Source: JAEUOS01 sp965279115
Lineage (GTDB): Bacteria > Pseudomonadota > Gammaproteobacteria > Burkholderiales > JAEUOS01
Direction of reading: 5' to 3'
Assembly: GCA_965279115.1 (NCBI GenBank)
Contig: OZ257137.1
Coordinates: forward strand, 1,798,001-1,862,000
DNA: 64,000 nucleotides
Of this stretch, positions 43,031 through 52,346 are shown one piece after another (positions within the stretch are counted from its first letter, which is position 1; the number at the start of each line of letters is the position of its first letter). The position numbers and the translations under genes were made by a program. The notes under the pieces were generated by a model. That model saw nothing but the letters and a program-made list of their open reading frames with translations, made no database searches and was not told where the DNA came from.

Positions 43031-44446
43031 TCAGGATTCGCGCTCCCAGCCACGCGCCAGCATCGCGGCACGATGCCGCGTCGAGGACGGATGGATCTTC
43101 TGGATCGGCGCCCTGGCCACCGCGCCACGTGCAATGGCCTCCACCTCGGCCATCAGTGCACGCGCATCCCAGTCCACCGGCCAGCCCTGCCACATGCGCA
43201 TTTTTCCGGCCACATGCACCGACACGATCTGGTCGCGCGCGGCCAGACGCACCAGCTCCCAGGTCAGGTCCCAGGAGGGCTTCATCTCGGGCACGTCCAG
43301 GTCGACGAGCAGGAAGTCCGCCGCCAGGCCGGGTGCGATGCGCCCGGTCACCTCGCCCAGGCCTGCGGCGTCGGCACCGCCGCGGGTGGCGCGATCCACC
43401 CACAGCCAGCCGCCGCCGCAGGAGGAGTCGCCATTGGCAATGCCATGGGTGTAGCGCTGCGCCGCCTCGGCGGCATCCATCAGGCGGAAGCCGTCGCTGC
43501 GGGTGCCATCGGTGCCGAGGCCGAAGCGGATGCCGAGTGCCGCCATCAGGGGCGCATTGGCGACGGCGTTGCCCTTCCATGCACTCGCCACCGGGTTGTA
43601 GCTGACCGCCGCCCCGGATTCGCGCAGCAGGTTGTACTCGTGCGGCGCCATCAGGGTCGAATGTGCGACCAGCGCATGCGGCCCGAGCGCGCCGACCTGG
43701 TCCAGGTGTTCCAGCGGACGCATGCCGCGCTCGACCAGCGAACGTTCCACCGAGGCGAGGTGTTCGTTGACGTGGATCTGGAACACCGCGCCGCGCGCCC
43801 CGGCCATGTGCGAAACGTCGCGCAACATTTCGTCGGTGGCGGCCTCGGCGATCGGGATGGCCAGCGATGGATGGACCAGGCCGTCGGCAGCAAAAGCGCC
43901 CAGGAAGGCCTCGGCGCGCGCCAAAATGGTCTTGCGCGTTTGATCGACACCGCGGTCGTTGCAGCTCAAGCCGAGCACGCAGCGGATGCCGGCCTCGTTG
44001 GTGGCCCGCGCGATGGCATCCAGCCCCCCCTTGGCGCGGGTGCCGGCATCGCACACCGTGGTGAAGCCGCCGCGCAGGGCTTCGAGGGCGGCCAGCTTGG
44101 CGGCGACGTACAGGCTCTTCTCGTCGAGGCTGGCTTCGAGCGGCACCCAGATGCGTCGAAAGATCTCCGAGGGTTCGCCGAACGCGAGCGCCTTGCCGAA
44201 CGATTGCGTGAGGTGATGGTGCGAATCGACAAACCCCGGCATCAGCAGGGTGTCAGGCATCTCGACAGGCACCAGGTGCGGATGCGCCCTCGCCAGTTCC
44301 GCCGCCAAGCCTGCGGCGGCGAACCGCCCTTTCGACACCAGTACCGCGTGCTCCTCCACCGGTCCCCCGGGCAGCATCAGCCATTGCGGCACCAGCAGCA
44401 TTTCGGGCTTGTCCAGGTGCGTGCGCCAGGCGGCGTGATTGTTCAT
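43031..44446 (-). CDS. Amidohydrolase-superfamily deaminase/hydrolase 1
   Basis: A 471-residue amidohydrolase with cytosine/8-oxoguanine deaminase-like layout. LMPGFVDSHHHLTQSFG gives the metal HxH, FQIHVNEHLASVE and ALVAHSTLMAPHEY supply the next histidines, and GLGTDGTRSDGF the aspartate. YNPVASAWKGNAVANAP matches ATZ/TRZ-type and SAH deaminase-like enzymes. ATG 44446 overlaps the stop of the TauE permease gene by four bases. It is the third gene of the operon Bug-TauE-amidohydrolase, divergent from a GntR regulator. It probably deaminates or dechlorinates a heterocycle or hydrolyses an amide; the substrate is not determined. Confidence 0.92.
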   Translation of the reverse strand: MNNHAAWRTHLDKPEMLLVPQWLMLPGGPVEEHAVLVSKGRFAAAGLAAELARAHPHLVPVEMPDTLLMPGFVDSHHHLTQSFGKALAFGEPSEIFRRIWVPLEASLDEKSLYVAAKLAALEALRGGFTTVCDAGTRAKGGLDAIARATNEAGIRCVLGLSCNDRGVDQTRKTILARAEAFLGAFAADGLVHPSLAIPIAEAATDEMLRDVSHMAGARGAVFQIHVNEHLASVERSLVERGMRPLEHLDQVGALGPHALVAHSTLMAPHEYNLLRESGAAVSYNPVASAWKGNAVANAPLMAALGIRFGLGTDGTRSDGFRLMDAAEAAQRYTHGIANGDSSCGGGWLWVDRATRGGADAAGLGEVTGRIAPGLAADFLLVDLDVPEMKPSWDLTWELVRLAARDQIVSVHVAGKMRMWQGWPVDWDARALMAEVEAIARGAVARAPIQKIHPSSTRHRAAMLARGWERES

Positions 44447-45201
44447 GCGAAGGCTTCCTTGAGTGTTTGCCAGCCATACCAGAGGCCGACGATGATGAGG
44501 CCGTACGCGAGCACCCGGCGCAGCGTGGCCACCGGCATGTTGCGCGCCAGGCGCCAGCCTGCCAGCCAGCCAGCGGCCATCAGCACCCCAAGCAGCGCGC
44601 CCAGCTGGAGGTTGAGTTGCCCGGCGGCGAGGTTGACCACGATGGTCGCCCCGGCGATCGGCAACTGCATGCCCTGACCCGCCGCCACCACCAGCGGCGG
44701 CGTCACCCGTGCCAGCAACAGCACGGGCAGCAGCAGGGCCGGCCCGCCGGTCCCGGACCAGGCCGATCCGCAGCCGACCGCGAAACCGATCGCCAGCGGT
44801 GCCGGGATATGCCCGATGGATTGGCTCGTGCCCCGTACCACGCCCCGCAGGGTCAACAGGCCGGACAACAGGGCCAGGCCTGCGACCAGCAGGCGCGCGA
44901 CCATCGGCGGCAACCACTGCAGCGTGAAGGCGCCGATCGCGGCGCCCGCCAGCGCTGCCCAGAACAGGCGTGCCGGCGGCGGCTGCACCGTCGCGGCCGC
45001 AGCGGCCGCAGGCACGAAGCGCAGCACCAGAAACGCGGTCAGGCCGGAAAAGGCAAAGCTGAAATTGGAAGCGGCGATCGCCTCGCGCAATGGCACCTCG
45101 GTCAGGGCCGACAACACCGGCACCACCAGGATGCCGCCGATGCTGGTGGCCCCCACCGCCAGGCCGGCCAGCAAGACCAGCAGACCCGCCGTGGCCGTCA
45201 C
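44443..45201 (-). CDS. TauE/SafE-family membrane permease 2
   Basis: A 252-residue inner-membrane protein with about eight hydrophobic segments. LLAGLAVGATSIGGILVVPV and AIGFAVGCGSAWSGTGGPAL are the two family half-repeats. It is only distantly like the permease at 32521. It is translationally coupled to the downstream amidohydrolase and lies 13 bases after the Bug gene, so binding protein, permease and enzyme form one unit. It could export an anion made during catabolism or take up the substrate. Confidence 0.9.
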   Translation of the reverse strand: MTATAGLLVLLAGLAVGATSIGGILVVPVLSALTEVPLREAIAASNFSFAFSGLTAFLVLRFVPAAAAAATVQPPPARLFWAALAGAAIGAFTLQWLPPMVARLLVAGLALLSGLLTLRGVVRGTSQSIGHIPAPLAIGFAVGCGSAWSGTGGPALLLPVLLLARVTPPLVVAAGQGMQLPIAGATIVVNLAAGQLNLQLGALLGVLMAAGWLAGWRLARNMPVATLRRVLAYGLIIVGLWYGWQTLKEAFA

Positions 45202-45214
45202 GCGGTGCGCGGCC

Positions 45215-46210
45215 TTACTCGGCCTTGATGCCGGCGGCAGCGATCACGCCGCCCAGCATCTGCTTCTCGCGCGCCAGGTAGGTACCGAACTGGGCAGGCG
45301 TCATCGACAGGGGCTTGAGGCCGGCATCCTCCATCTTTTTCACGATGTCGGGCTCGGCGAGGATGGCGGCGATCTCGCGGGCGATGCGCTCGCGGATTGC
45401 GGTGTCCACCTGCGCCGGCGCGAGCAGGCCGTACCAGGACTCGACATCCATGTCCCTGAGTTCGGCGGCCTCCGACAGGCTGGGCACGCCCGGCAAGGAC
45501 GCCCAGCGCGCCTTTGATGTCACACCGAAGGCCCTGACCTTGCCGTCGCGGATGAATCCCTGGGCCAGCGACACCGGCAGCACCGCCAGGTCGATCTGGT
45601 TGCCCGCCAGTTCGGTGAGCACCTGCGGACCCGACTTGTAGGGCACGTGCATGACGTCGATCTTCGCGTTCTGCTTGACCAGTTCCATGCTCACATGCAT
45701 GGAGGTGCCGACGCCGTCGGTGCCATAGTTGAGCTTGCCGGGCTGGCTTTTCGCCAGGCGCACCAGGTCGCTGGTGCCGGCGGCGGCGAGCTGCGGCTTG
45801 CCGATCAGCACGAAGGGCGCGACGCCCACCGGCGCGATCGGCGCAAGTTCCTTGAGCGCGTCGTACTTGACCGTGGAAGGGGCCACCTGCGGCGCCACCG
45901 TGATGGGGCTCGCCACCGCGAAGAGCAGCGTGTAGCCGTCGGCGCGGGCACGGATGGCGCGCTGCGTGCCGATGGTGCCGGCGGCGCCCGGCACATTCTC
46001 GATGACCACCGGCTGCCTGAGGCGCTCGGCAAGCCGCGGCAGGACCACGCGTGCGGCGACATCGACGCTGCCGCCGGCGGCGAACGGGACGATCACCGTG
46101 ATCGGACCGGATGGATAGCTGCCTTGGGCGGGCGCGACGCCCGGAACGGCGGCGGCCGCGGCGAGGAAAAGCGCGACCAGCGGCTTGAAACGGATGCGGG
46201 AACTCAGCAT
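45215..46210 (-). CDS. Bug-family binding protein 6
   Basis: A 331-residue exported protein. The signal peptide ends VAPAQG, and the first loop reads VIVPFAAGGSVDVAAR. NVPGAAGTIGTQ, ADGYTLLFAV and MHVPYKSGPQVLTEL follow. GCAGGAGAGAGTC precedes ATG 46210. It is the first gene of the leftward operon controlled from the shared GntR intergenic region and is the likely inducible receptor for the substrate of the amidohydrolase. Confidence 0.94.
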   Translation of the reverse strand: MLSSRIRFKPLVALFLAAAAAVPGVAPAQGSYPSGPITVIVPFAAGGSVDVAARVVLPRLAERLRQPVVIENVPGAAGTIGTQRAIRARADGYTLLFAVASPITVAPQVAPSTVKYDALKELAPIAPVGVAPFVLIGKPQLAAAGTSDLVRLAKSQPGKLNYGTDGVGTSMHVSMELVKQNAKIDVMHVPYKSGPQVLTELAGNQIDLAVLPVSLAQGFIRDGKVRAFGVTSKARWASLPGVPSLSEAAELRDMDVESWYGLLAPAQVDTAIRERIAREIAAILAEPDIVKKMEDAGLKPLSMTPAQFGTYLAREKQMLGGVIAAAGIKAE

Positions 46211-46261
46211 GACTCTCTCCTGCGAATGGCGGGGCCCGGGAATGCCGCGCGCCGTGCTGCT

Positions 46262-46310
46262 TTGCGCAGACGGCAGCGGCAACTATACTTGTCATAACAA
46301 GTCATCACAA
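46262..46310. promoter_or_regulatory. Overlapping divergent promoters on a GntR/HutC-type operator
   Basis: ACTTGTCATAACAAGT (46287-46302) is a perfect inverted repeat with six-base arms and contains the GTNNNNAC core typical of GntR-family sites. Rightward, TTGCGC (46262-46267), 16 bases, then TATACT (46284-46289) reads as a promoter for gntR. Leftward, TTGTGA (complement of 46305-46310), 17 bases, then TATAGT (complement of 46282-46287) reads as a promoter for the Bug-TauE-amidohydrolase operon. The palindrome covers both -10 regions or spacers, so one bound dimer would block both. A further ACAAG half-site lies at 46307-46311. Confidence 0.72.
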
Positions 46311-46323
46311 GCAAGCGAAAAGC

Positions 46324-47124
46324 ATGCCGGTCAGAAAACCGCGGCCCGCCTCCGCCCCGATGGCGCCTGCCGCCCAACCCTTGTACGCCCGCCTGCGCGA
46401 ACAACTCAAGGCGGAAATCCTGAGTGGCAGGCGCAAACCCGGCGAACGCCTGCCCTCGGAGGCGGAGATGACCTCCGGCTTCGGCGTCAGCCGCATCACC
46501 GTGCGCCAGGCGCTGGGCGACCTGCAGAAGGAGGGCTTGCTGGTCAAGTCGCACGGCAAGGGCAGCTTCGTGTCGCATCCGCCGGTGGCGCTTGAACTTG
46601 CGCGCCTGGAAGGCTTGAGCGAGTCGCTTTCCGGTGCGGGGCGCACCATCCATACGCGGGTGCTGTCCCTCAAGTCCGGCCGCGCGGGTGCAGAGGTCGC
46701 CGCCGCGCTGGGCCTGTCGGCGGATGCGCAGGTGACCGTCCTCGATACCCTGCGTTACCTCGATCGCGAGCCGCTGGTGGTGAACCGCTCGTGGATGCCG
46801 CAGGAAATCGGCGCGAAGCTGGGTCGCGCCGACCTCGCCAACCGCGACATCCTCGACATATTCGAACACGACCTCGGCATGCGGATCGGCCGCGCCGAGC
46901 TGCGCATCGGCGCCCAGGTCGCCACCCCGGCCCAGGGACGCAAGCTGCGGGTCGGCGCAGGCACCGCGCTGGTCGCGATGCGCCGCCTGGTGCATGACGC
47001 CAGCGGGCGTCCGGTACACCTGGAGCAAAGCGCCTATCGCGCCGACCTGTTCGGCTACACCCTCACACTCGAGCGCCCCCGCGGCGCCGCGCCGGGGAAG
47101 CCACCACGCCCCCGGATACGCTAA
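46324..47124 (+). CDS. GntR-family regulator, HutC subfamily (UTRA domain)
   Basis: A 266-residue repressor-type regulator. The winged helix spans about residues 18-85 with RLPSEAEMTSGFGVSRITVR and ALGDLQKEGLLVKSHGKGSF. The UTRA effector domain follows (about 95-245), including LDTLRYLDREPLVVNRSWMP and PVHLEQSAYRADLFGY. The ligand is probably a small metabolite of the neighbouring pathway. A palindromic operator and both divergent promoters lie just upstream, so it likely represses itself and both flanking operons. The C-terminal tail is Pro/Arg-rich. Confidence 0.94.
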   Translation: MPVRKPRPASAPMAPAAQPLYARLREQLKAEILSGRRKPGERLPSEAEMTSGFGVSRITVRQALGDLQKEGLLVKSHGKGSFVSHPPVALELARLEGLSESLSGAGRTIHTRVLSLKSGRAGAEVAAALGLSADAQVTVLDTLRYLDREPLVVNRSWMPQEIGAKLGRADLANRDILDIFEHDLGMRIGRAELRIGAQVATPAQGRKLRVGAGTALVAMRRLVHDASGRPVHLEQSAYRADLFGYTLTLERPRGAAPGKPPRPRIR

Positions 47125-47173
47125 GCTTCCGGCGATCCGGCGTCCCGAAGCACCCCACCGCGAGGAACCCCTC

Positions 47174-48115
47174 ATGCTGCACCCGCAAGCCCGTGCCCTG
47201 CTCGACCTGATCGAAAAAGCCGGCCTGTCGCCCACCCACACGCTCTCGCCCGCCGACGCGCGGCGCGTCTACCGCGAACGCCGCGCCTACTCGCAGCCGG
47301 AGCCACCCGCCATGGCCGAGGTACGCGACCTCGCCGCGCCAGGCCCGCACGGCGATGTGCCGCTGCGCCTGTATCGCCCGCTGGGCAGCGCCGCCGGTGC
47401 AGTCCTGCCGGTGCTGGTGTACTACCACGGCGGCGGCTGGGTGATCGGCGATCTCGACACCCACGACACCCTGTGCCGCGAACTGTCCAACGGCGCCGGC
47501 ATCTGCGTGATCGCGGTGGATTACCGGATGGGACCGGAGCGGCGCTTTCCGGCGGCGGTGGATGACTGCATCGCCGCCACCCGCTGGGTGAGCGACAACG
47601 CCGCGGCACTGAAGGTCGACGCGGCGCGCCTGGGCGTGGGCGGCGACAGTGCCGGCGGCAACCTGGCCGCGGTGGTCGCGATCGCCGCGCGCGACGCCGG
47701 CAATCCGCCGATCCGCCATCAATTGCTGATCTACCCGGCCACCGACCAGCGCCGCATCTCGAACTCCTACAACGCCAACGGCCAGGGCTACCTGCTGACA
47801 AAAGACACGATGCAGTACTTCCATGACCACTACCTGGTCGACAACCAGCATGATCTGGACTGGCGCGCCTCCCCGCTGTTGTGCGACAACCTCGCGAAGC
47901 TCCCGCCGGCGCTGGTAATCACCGCCGGCTACGACCCGCTGCGCGACGAGGGCCTGCAATACGCCGCGGCCCTCACGGCAGCGGGCAATTCGGCGGTGCA
48001 TGTCTGCTTCGAGCGGCAGATCCACGGCTTCATCACGATGGGGCGCGTGCTCGACGACGCCAATACCGCGGTGCGCCTGTGCGCGGCGGAGCTGCGGCGC
48101 GCGCTGGCGGCCTGA
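47174..48115 (+). CDS. Alpha/beta hydrolase, hormone-sensitive lipase family
   Basis: A 313-residue esterase. LPVLVYYHGGGWVIGDLDTH carries the HGGGW oxyanion motif and LGVGGDSAGGNLAAVVA the GDSAGG nucleophile elbow. DPLRDEGLQYA supplies the aspartate and RQIHGFITM the histidine. CGAGGAACCCCTC precedes the ATG. It follows gntR by 49 bases and is followed by an amidohydrolase, so it is part of the rightward operon. It probably cleaves an ester or amide side chain of the pathway substrate (inference). Confidence 0.92.
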   Translation: MLHPQARALLDLIEKAGLSPTHTLSPADARRVYRERRAYSQPEPPAMAEVRDLAAPGPHGDVPLRLYRPLGSAAGAVLPVLVYYHGGGWVIGDLDTHDTLCRELSNGAGICVIAVDYRMGPERRFPAAVDDCIAATRWVSDNAAALKVDAARLGVGGDSAGGNLAAVVAIAARDAGNPPIRHQLLIYPATDQRRISNSYNANGQGYLLTKDTMQYFHDHYLVDNQHDLDWRASPLLCDNLAKLPPALVITAGYDPLRDEGLQYAAALTAAGNSAVHVCFERQIHGFITMGRVLDDANTAVRLCAAELRRALAA

Positions 48116-48149
48116 GCGAACCCCATCACGCATAACGGAAAGGTTGATC

Positions 48150-49556
48150 GTGTCCCGAATCCTCATCAAGAACGCCGCCGTGGTCACAGTCGACGACAAG
48201 CTCGGCGACATCGCCGGCGGCGACATCCTGGTGGTCGACGACCGCATCGAGGCGGTGGGTCGCAACCTCGCCGCAGCGGATGCCGAAACCATCGACGCCA
48301 GCGGCATGGTGGCCATTCCCGGGCTCATCAACACCCATATCCATACCTGGGAGGTGGCGCTGCGCGGCATCGGCAGCGACTGGGTCAGCGCGCGCGACTA
48401 CTTCGGCGTGATGCACAGCAACCTCACCCATCGCTACGAGGCCGACGACAACGCGATCGCCAACCTGTATGGCGCGCTAACGCAAATCGATGGCGGCACC
48501 ACCACCATCCTCGACTGGTGCCACAACCTGCGCTACGGCGAGATGAGCGATGCGGCCATTGACGGGCTTGAAGCCTCCGGCATCCGCGCGGTGTTCGGTC
48601 ATGGCACCGCCAAGCCGCTCAAGCAGCCCGCCGGAGAAAAGCCCTATTACGAAATCCCGCAACCGGCCGACGAAGTGCGGCGCCTGCGCACCGGCCGTCT
48701 GGCATCGGACGACCGGCTGGTGACCATGGCATTGGCCATCCTCGGCCCCGACTGGGGTACCTACGAGGTGGCCGAGGCCGACATCCGCCTGGCGCGCGAG
48801 TACGGCATCATCAACAGCGCGCACACCTTCGGCCGCGCCGGCAAGCGCAAGGCGCCCGATGGCATGTACCGGTTGCAGGCAGCCGGGTTGCTGGGCCCGG
48901 ACCACAACGTGGTGCACGGCAACTGCTTTGGCGTCGAGGAGTTGAAGATGATCATCGACGCCGGCTGCTCCACCTCGGCCACCTGCATGGCCGAGATGCT
49001 CAATTGCGAGACCTCCGCCCTGCTCGGGCGCGTCGAACGGCTGGGCGGCACGCCGTCGATAGGCACCGATGTCGACCCCTATTTCGCGGCATCGATGCTG
49101 GCCGAGATGCGTCGCTGTTTCCTGCACCAGCGCGAACTCGACAACCGCGCTGCATTCGAAGCCGGGCACTACCCCCCGGCGGCGCACGCCACCACCACGC
49201 GGTCGGCGCTGCGCTGGGCGACGATCAACGGCGCGAAGGCGCTGCGCATGGAGCACCGCATCGGCTCGCTCACCCCGGGCAAGCAGGCCGACATCGTCCT
49301 GGTGCGCTGCGACGACCTCAACATCTTTCCGTCGTTGCCGGACGGCGATCCGGTCCATGCGGTGGTGATGAATGCGGAAACCGCGAACATCGACACCGTG
49401 CTGATCGCCGGGCAGGTGAAGAAGCGACACGGCCGGCTGCTGTTCCCGGCGGACCGGTTGCACAAGCTCAAGCAAGACGTGCTGGGCGTGCGCGAACGCG
49501 TGATGCGCTCCGGCAACTATCGCTATGAGCCGGTGGCGCAGGGCGCCTATCCTTGA
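48150..49556 (+). CDS. Amidohydrolase-superfamily hydrolase 2 (ATZ/TRZ-like)
   Basis: A 468-residue metal-dependent hydrolase. IPGLINTHIHTWEVALRGIG holds the HxH, INSAHTFGRAG and NVVHGNCFGVEELKM the next two histidines, and SIGTDVDPYF the aspartate. ATTTRSALRWATINGAKAL and GSLTPGKQADIVLVR are the usual C-terminal composite-domain motifs. The start is read as GTG 48150 with GGAAAGG upstream; the ORF has no good ATG. It lies 34 bases after the lipase-like gene and its end is almost flush with the next Bug gene. The rightward unit thus mirrors the leftward one. Confidence 0.9.
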   Translation: MSRILIKNAAVVTVDDKLGDIAGGDILVVDDRIEAVGRNLAAADAETIDASGMVAIPGLINTHIHTWEVALRGIGSDWVSARDYFGVMHSNLTHRYEADDNAIANLYGALTQIDGGTTTILDWCHNLRYGEMSDAAIDGLEASGIRAVFGHGTAKPLKQPAGEKPYYEIPQPADEVRRLRTGRLASDDRLVTMALAILGPDWGTYEVAEADIRLAREYGIINSAHTFGRAGKRKAPDGMYRLQAAGLLGPDHNVVHGNCFGVEELKMIIDAGCSTSATCMAEMLNCETSALLGRVERLGGTPSIGTDVDPYFAASMLAEMRRCFLHQRELDNRAAFEAGHYPPAAHATTTRSALRWATINGAKALRMEHRIGSLTPGKQADIVLVRCDDLNIFPSLPDGDPVHAVVMNAETANIDTVLIAGQVKKRHGRLLFPADRLHKLKQDVLGVRERVMRSGNYRYEPVAQGAYP

Positions 49557-49570
49557 CGGGAGTAATCCAG

Positions 49571-50551
49571 ATGAACAAATCGCGAATCAGGGCATTCATG
49601 CTGGGCGTGCTGGGCCTTGCCTGCGCGCTGTCGATCAACCCGGCGCAGGCACAATGGCCGGAGCGCACCATCCGCCTGCTGCACGGTTTCACGCCGGGCG
49701 GCAATGTCGACCTCACGGCGCGGGCGGCGGCGCAGATCCTGTCCGAGGGCCTGGGCCAGGCGGTGGTGGTGGAGGGGCGTCCGGGTGCCGGCGGTACGGT
49801 GGCGGCCAATGTGGTGGCCAAGGCTGAGCCCGATGGCTACACGCTCTTCATGATGGCCTCGGGCCACAGCATCTCGCCCGGCCTGTACCGCGCCCTGCCC
49901 TATGATTCGGTGGCCGACTTCACCATGGTCTCGCTGGTTTCGAGCTTCCCGTTCCTGATCGCCGTGGGCAGCAACTCGCCGATCAAAAGCCTGGCCGAAC
50001 TGGTGCGCATGGCGAAGGAAAAGGAAGGCGCGGTCGCGCTGGCCCACGCCGGCATCGGCACCGGCATGCACCTGTCGGCCGGTCTCCTGCAAAGCCGCGC
50101 CGGCATACGCTTCAATGAAATCGCCTACAAGGGCGGCAACGCGGCGCCGCTGGCGGCCGCGCAGGGCGAGGTGGCCGCGGTGTTCGACACCCCGGCGGGC
50201 ATGGAGTCGCTGCTCTCCGGCGGCCGGCTGCGCGCACTGGCGGTGACGAGCGCGCAACGCTGGCCGGGGCTGCCCGACGTGCCCACGGTTGCCGAAAGCG
50301 TCATGCCTGGCTATGAAGTGCGCGGCTGGCTGGCGCTGGCCGGCCCGAAGAACCTGCCGCGCCCGGTAGTCACGCGGCTCGCTCAGGTGCTCCACAAGGG
50401 ACTCGCGCGCCCTGAAGTTGCGGAGCGCTTCCGCCGCATGGGCACCGGGGTCGCGATGAGCGAACCGGACGAGGCGCAGAAGTTCCTCGCCGCCGAGGTG
50501 GCGCGCTGGCTGAAGGTGGTGCAGGACGCGAAGATCCCGCCGCAGGATTGA
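49571..50551 (+). CDS. Bug-family binding protein 7
   Basis: A 326-residue exported protein. Signal peptide MNKSRIRAFMLGVLGLACAL ends INPAQAQ. The first loop is LLHGFTPGGNVDLTAR, where LHGF replaces the usual VPF. GRPGAGGTVAANV, PDGYTLFMMAS and NEIAYKGGNAAPL follow (the common HVPYKG is NEIAYKG). The GGGAG of the preceding stop region serves as ribosome site. It ends the rightward operon gntR-lipase-amidohydrolase-Bug. Confidence 0.93.
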   Translation: MNKSRIRAFMLGVLGLACALSINPAQAQWPERTIRLLHGFTPGGNVDLTARAAAQILSEGLGQAVVVEGRPGAGGTVAANVVAKAEPDGYTLFMMASGHSISPGLYRALPYDSVADFTMVSLVSSFPFLIAVGSNSPIKSLAELVRMAKEKEGAVALAHAGIGTGMHLSAGLLQSRAGIRFNEIAYKGGNAAPLAAAQGEVAAVFDTPAGMESLLSGGRLRALAVTSAQRWPGLPDVPTVAESVMPGYEVRGWLALAGPKNLPRPVVTRLAQVLHKGLARPEVAERFRRMGTGVAMSEPDEAQKFLAAEVARWLKVVQDAKIPPQD

Positions 50552-50578
50552 AGCAGGTCGCGGCAGGCGGTCGCGCTC

Positions 50579-51352
50579 CTACCGGAGTGCCGCGAGATAA
50601 TTGCGGATGCGCTTGGCGTTGACGCCGAAATCGCTGCGACCGACGCGCGACACCGAACGCGCGTCGACACGGCTTCCGGCGCCCTGCGCGGCCACCCGGA
50701 TGACGATGTCGTCCTTGAAACCGAACAGCAGCGAGGTATCGGTGGCCTCGATGCGCCCCTCGGCCGGTACGCTGGCGACGATCTCCCAGCCCATCGCACG
50801 CGCCGCGCGTTCAGCCCGCTCGAATGCCGCCGCCGGCGCCGCGTCCAGCGTGGCCGGCGCGATGTCCGGATAGCCTTTCTTCTGTTGCGCGATGACCTCG
50901 GCGCTCACGTCGAGCGAATTCAAGCCCTTGCGCAAGGGCAGCACCGCCACGAACTTCGGCGGGTTGTCGGTATCGGTGGTGATGTCATGGATGCGCGGCA
51001 CCTGCTGCACCAGCTGGAACAGGTACAAGGGATAGGCGCCCACGACGATCGCGCAAACCAGCGCGCCGCCCGCCAGCCGCAGCGCACGCCCGTCGGCCGC
51101 GCGCATGCCAAGACCCAGCCCGATGATGCCCAGCACCAGCGCCGCCAGGTCGGTCCAGGCGGCGGCGCGCACGGCCTGCAGGCCTGCGCCGTAGGTCCAC
51201 AGTTCTAGACGGAAACCGAGACCGCCGACAACGATGGCGGCCGCACAAGCGACAGCCAGGGCAATGCCGCACCAGCCGAGGCGACGCCCCCATCTGGAGC
51301 CGCGCGTATGCCAGACGTGCATCATGGCATCGCCATAGCGGTCATCTCTCAC
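50579..51352 (-). CDS. DUF1499 membrane protein
   Basis: A 257-residue protein. Three to four hydrophobic helices occupy the N-terminal half (IALAVACAAIVVGGLGF, LAALVLGIIGLGLG, LVCAIVVGAYPLYLFQLV). A cytoplasmic or periplasmic DUF1499 domain follows (about 130-257) with TTDTDNPPKFVAVLPLR, MGWEIVASVPAEGRIEATDT and SRVGRSDFGVNAKRIRNYL. The start is uncertain: GTG 51352 has GGAA upstream, and ATG 51325 would remove nine residues. Function is unknown. It is monocistronic between two Bug genes. Confidence 0.88.
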   Translation of the reverse strand: MRDDRYGDAMMHVWHTRGSRWGRRLGWCGIALAVACAAAIVVGGLGFRLELWTYGAGLQAVRAAAWTDLAALVLGIIGLGLGMRAADGRALRLAGGALVCAIVVGAYPLYLFQLVQQVPRIHDITTDTDNPPKFVAVLPLRKGLNSLDVSAEVIAQQKKGYPDIAPATLDAAPAAAFERAERAARAMGWEIVASVPAEGRIEATDTSLLFGFKDDIVIRVAAQGAGSRVDARSVSRVGRSDFGVNAKRIRNYLAALR

Positions 51353-51374
51353 CTGCGTTCCACTTCCCGGAAGT

Positions 51375-52346
51375 TCAATCGGCCTTGGCGCCCGACGCCT
51401 TGACGATCGGCGTCCAGCGCGCGACTTCGGCCTTGAGCATGTCGCCCATCTGTTCCGGCGAGCCGCCCATGATCAGGTAGCCCAGTTCGGTCATGCGCTT
51501 GACGAAGTCGGGCGCCTTGGTGCCCTTGTTGCCGGCATCGTTGAGCTTCGCGACGATGTCACGCGGGGTTCCTGCCGGCACCGCCAGGCCGAACCACACG
51601 CCAGCCTCGTAGCCCGGCACGCCGGCTTCGGCGATGGTGGGCAGGTCGGGCAGCGCCGGGTCGCGCTTGGCGCCGGTGGTAGCCAGCGCGCGCAGCTTGC
51701 CGGCCTTGATGTGCGGCAGCGCAGAGGGGATGTTGTCGAACATCATCATCACCTGGCCGCCGAGCAGGTCGGTGACCGCGGGCGCGCTGCCCTTGTAGGG
51801 GATGTGCGTCATGCTCACCTTGGTGAGGAACTGAAACATCTCCGCCGACATGTGGATGCTGGTGCCTGAACCCGAAGAGGCGTAGTTGATCTTGCCCGGT
51901 TGCGCCTTGGCCATGGCGATCACCTCGGCCACCGAATTGGCCTTGACCGAGGGATGCAGCACCAGCACGTTTGCCAGCGACACCAGCGGCACCACCGGCA
52001 GCAGGTCCTTGTTGGGATCAAACGGCATCTTCGAGTACAGCGCCGGATTGATCGCGTTGATGCCGCTGGTGGTCATGAAGATGGTGTAACCGTCCGGCGC
52101 CGAACGCGCCGCCTCGGCGCCGCCGATGTTGCCGCCGGCGCCGGGACGGTTGTCGACCGTGACGGACTGGCCCAGGACCTTCGACATTTCGTTGGCGATG
52201 GCGCGCGAGGCGATATCGACCGCGCCCGCGGGCGGGAACGGGCAGATCAGCTTGATCGGCTTGGAAGGGAAGGCCTGTGCGAAGGCAAGCGAGGCGCCTG
52301 TCGCGAGCACCGCGGCGAAAAGGGTTCGGATCAACGGGTGTTTCAT
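51375..52346 (-). CDS. Bug-family binding protein 8
   Basis: A 323-residue exported protein. The signal peptide ends SLAFAQA. The first loop reads LICPFPPAGAVDIASR, with an unusual Cys and PPAG instead of PGG. NRPGAGGNIGGA, PDGYTIFMTTSG and MTHIPYKGSAPAV confirm the family. It is alone, divergent from the AhpD-like gene across about 200 bases, which may be co-controlled. Confidence 0.93.
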   Translation of the reverse strand: MKHPLIRTLFAAVLATGASLAFAQAFPSKPIKLICPFPPAGAVDIASRAIANEMSKVLGQSVTVDNRPGAGGNIGGAEAARSAPDGYTIFMTTSGINAINPALYSKMPFDPNKDLLPVVPLVSLANVLVLHPSVKANSVAEVIAMAKAQPGKINYASSGSGTSIHMSAEMFQFLTKVSMTHIPYKGSAPAVTDLLGGQVMMMFDNIPSALPHIKAGKLRALATTGAKRDPALPDLPTIAEAGVPGYEAGVWFGLAVPAGTPRDIVAKLNDAGNKGTKAPDFVKRMTELGYLIMGGSPEQMGDMLKAEVARWTPIVKASGAKAD

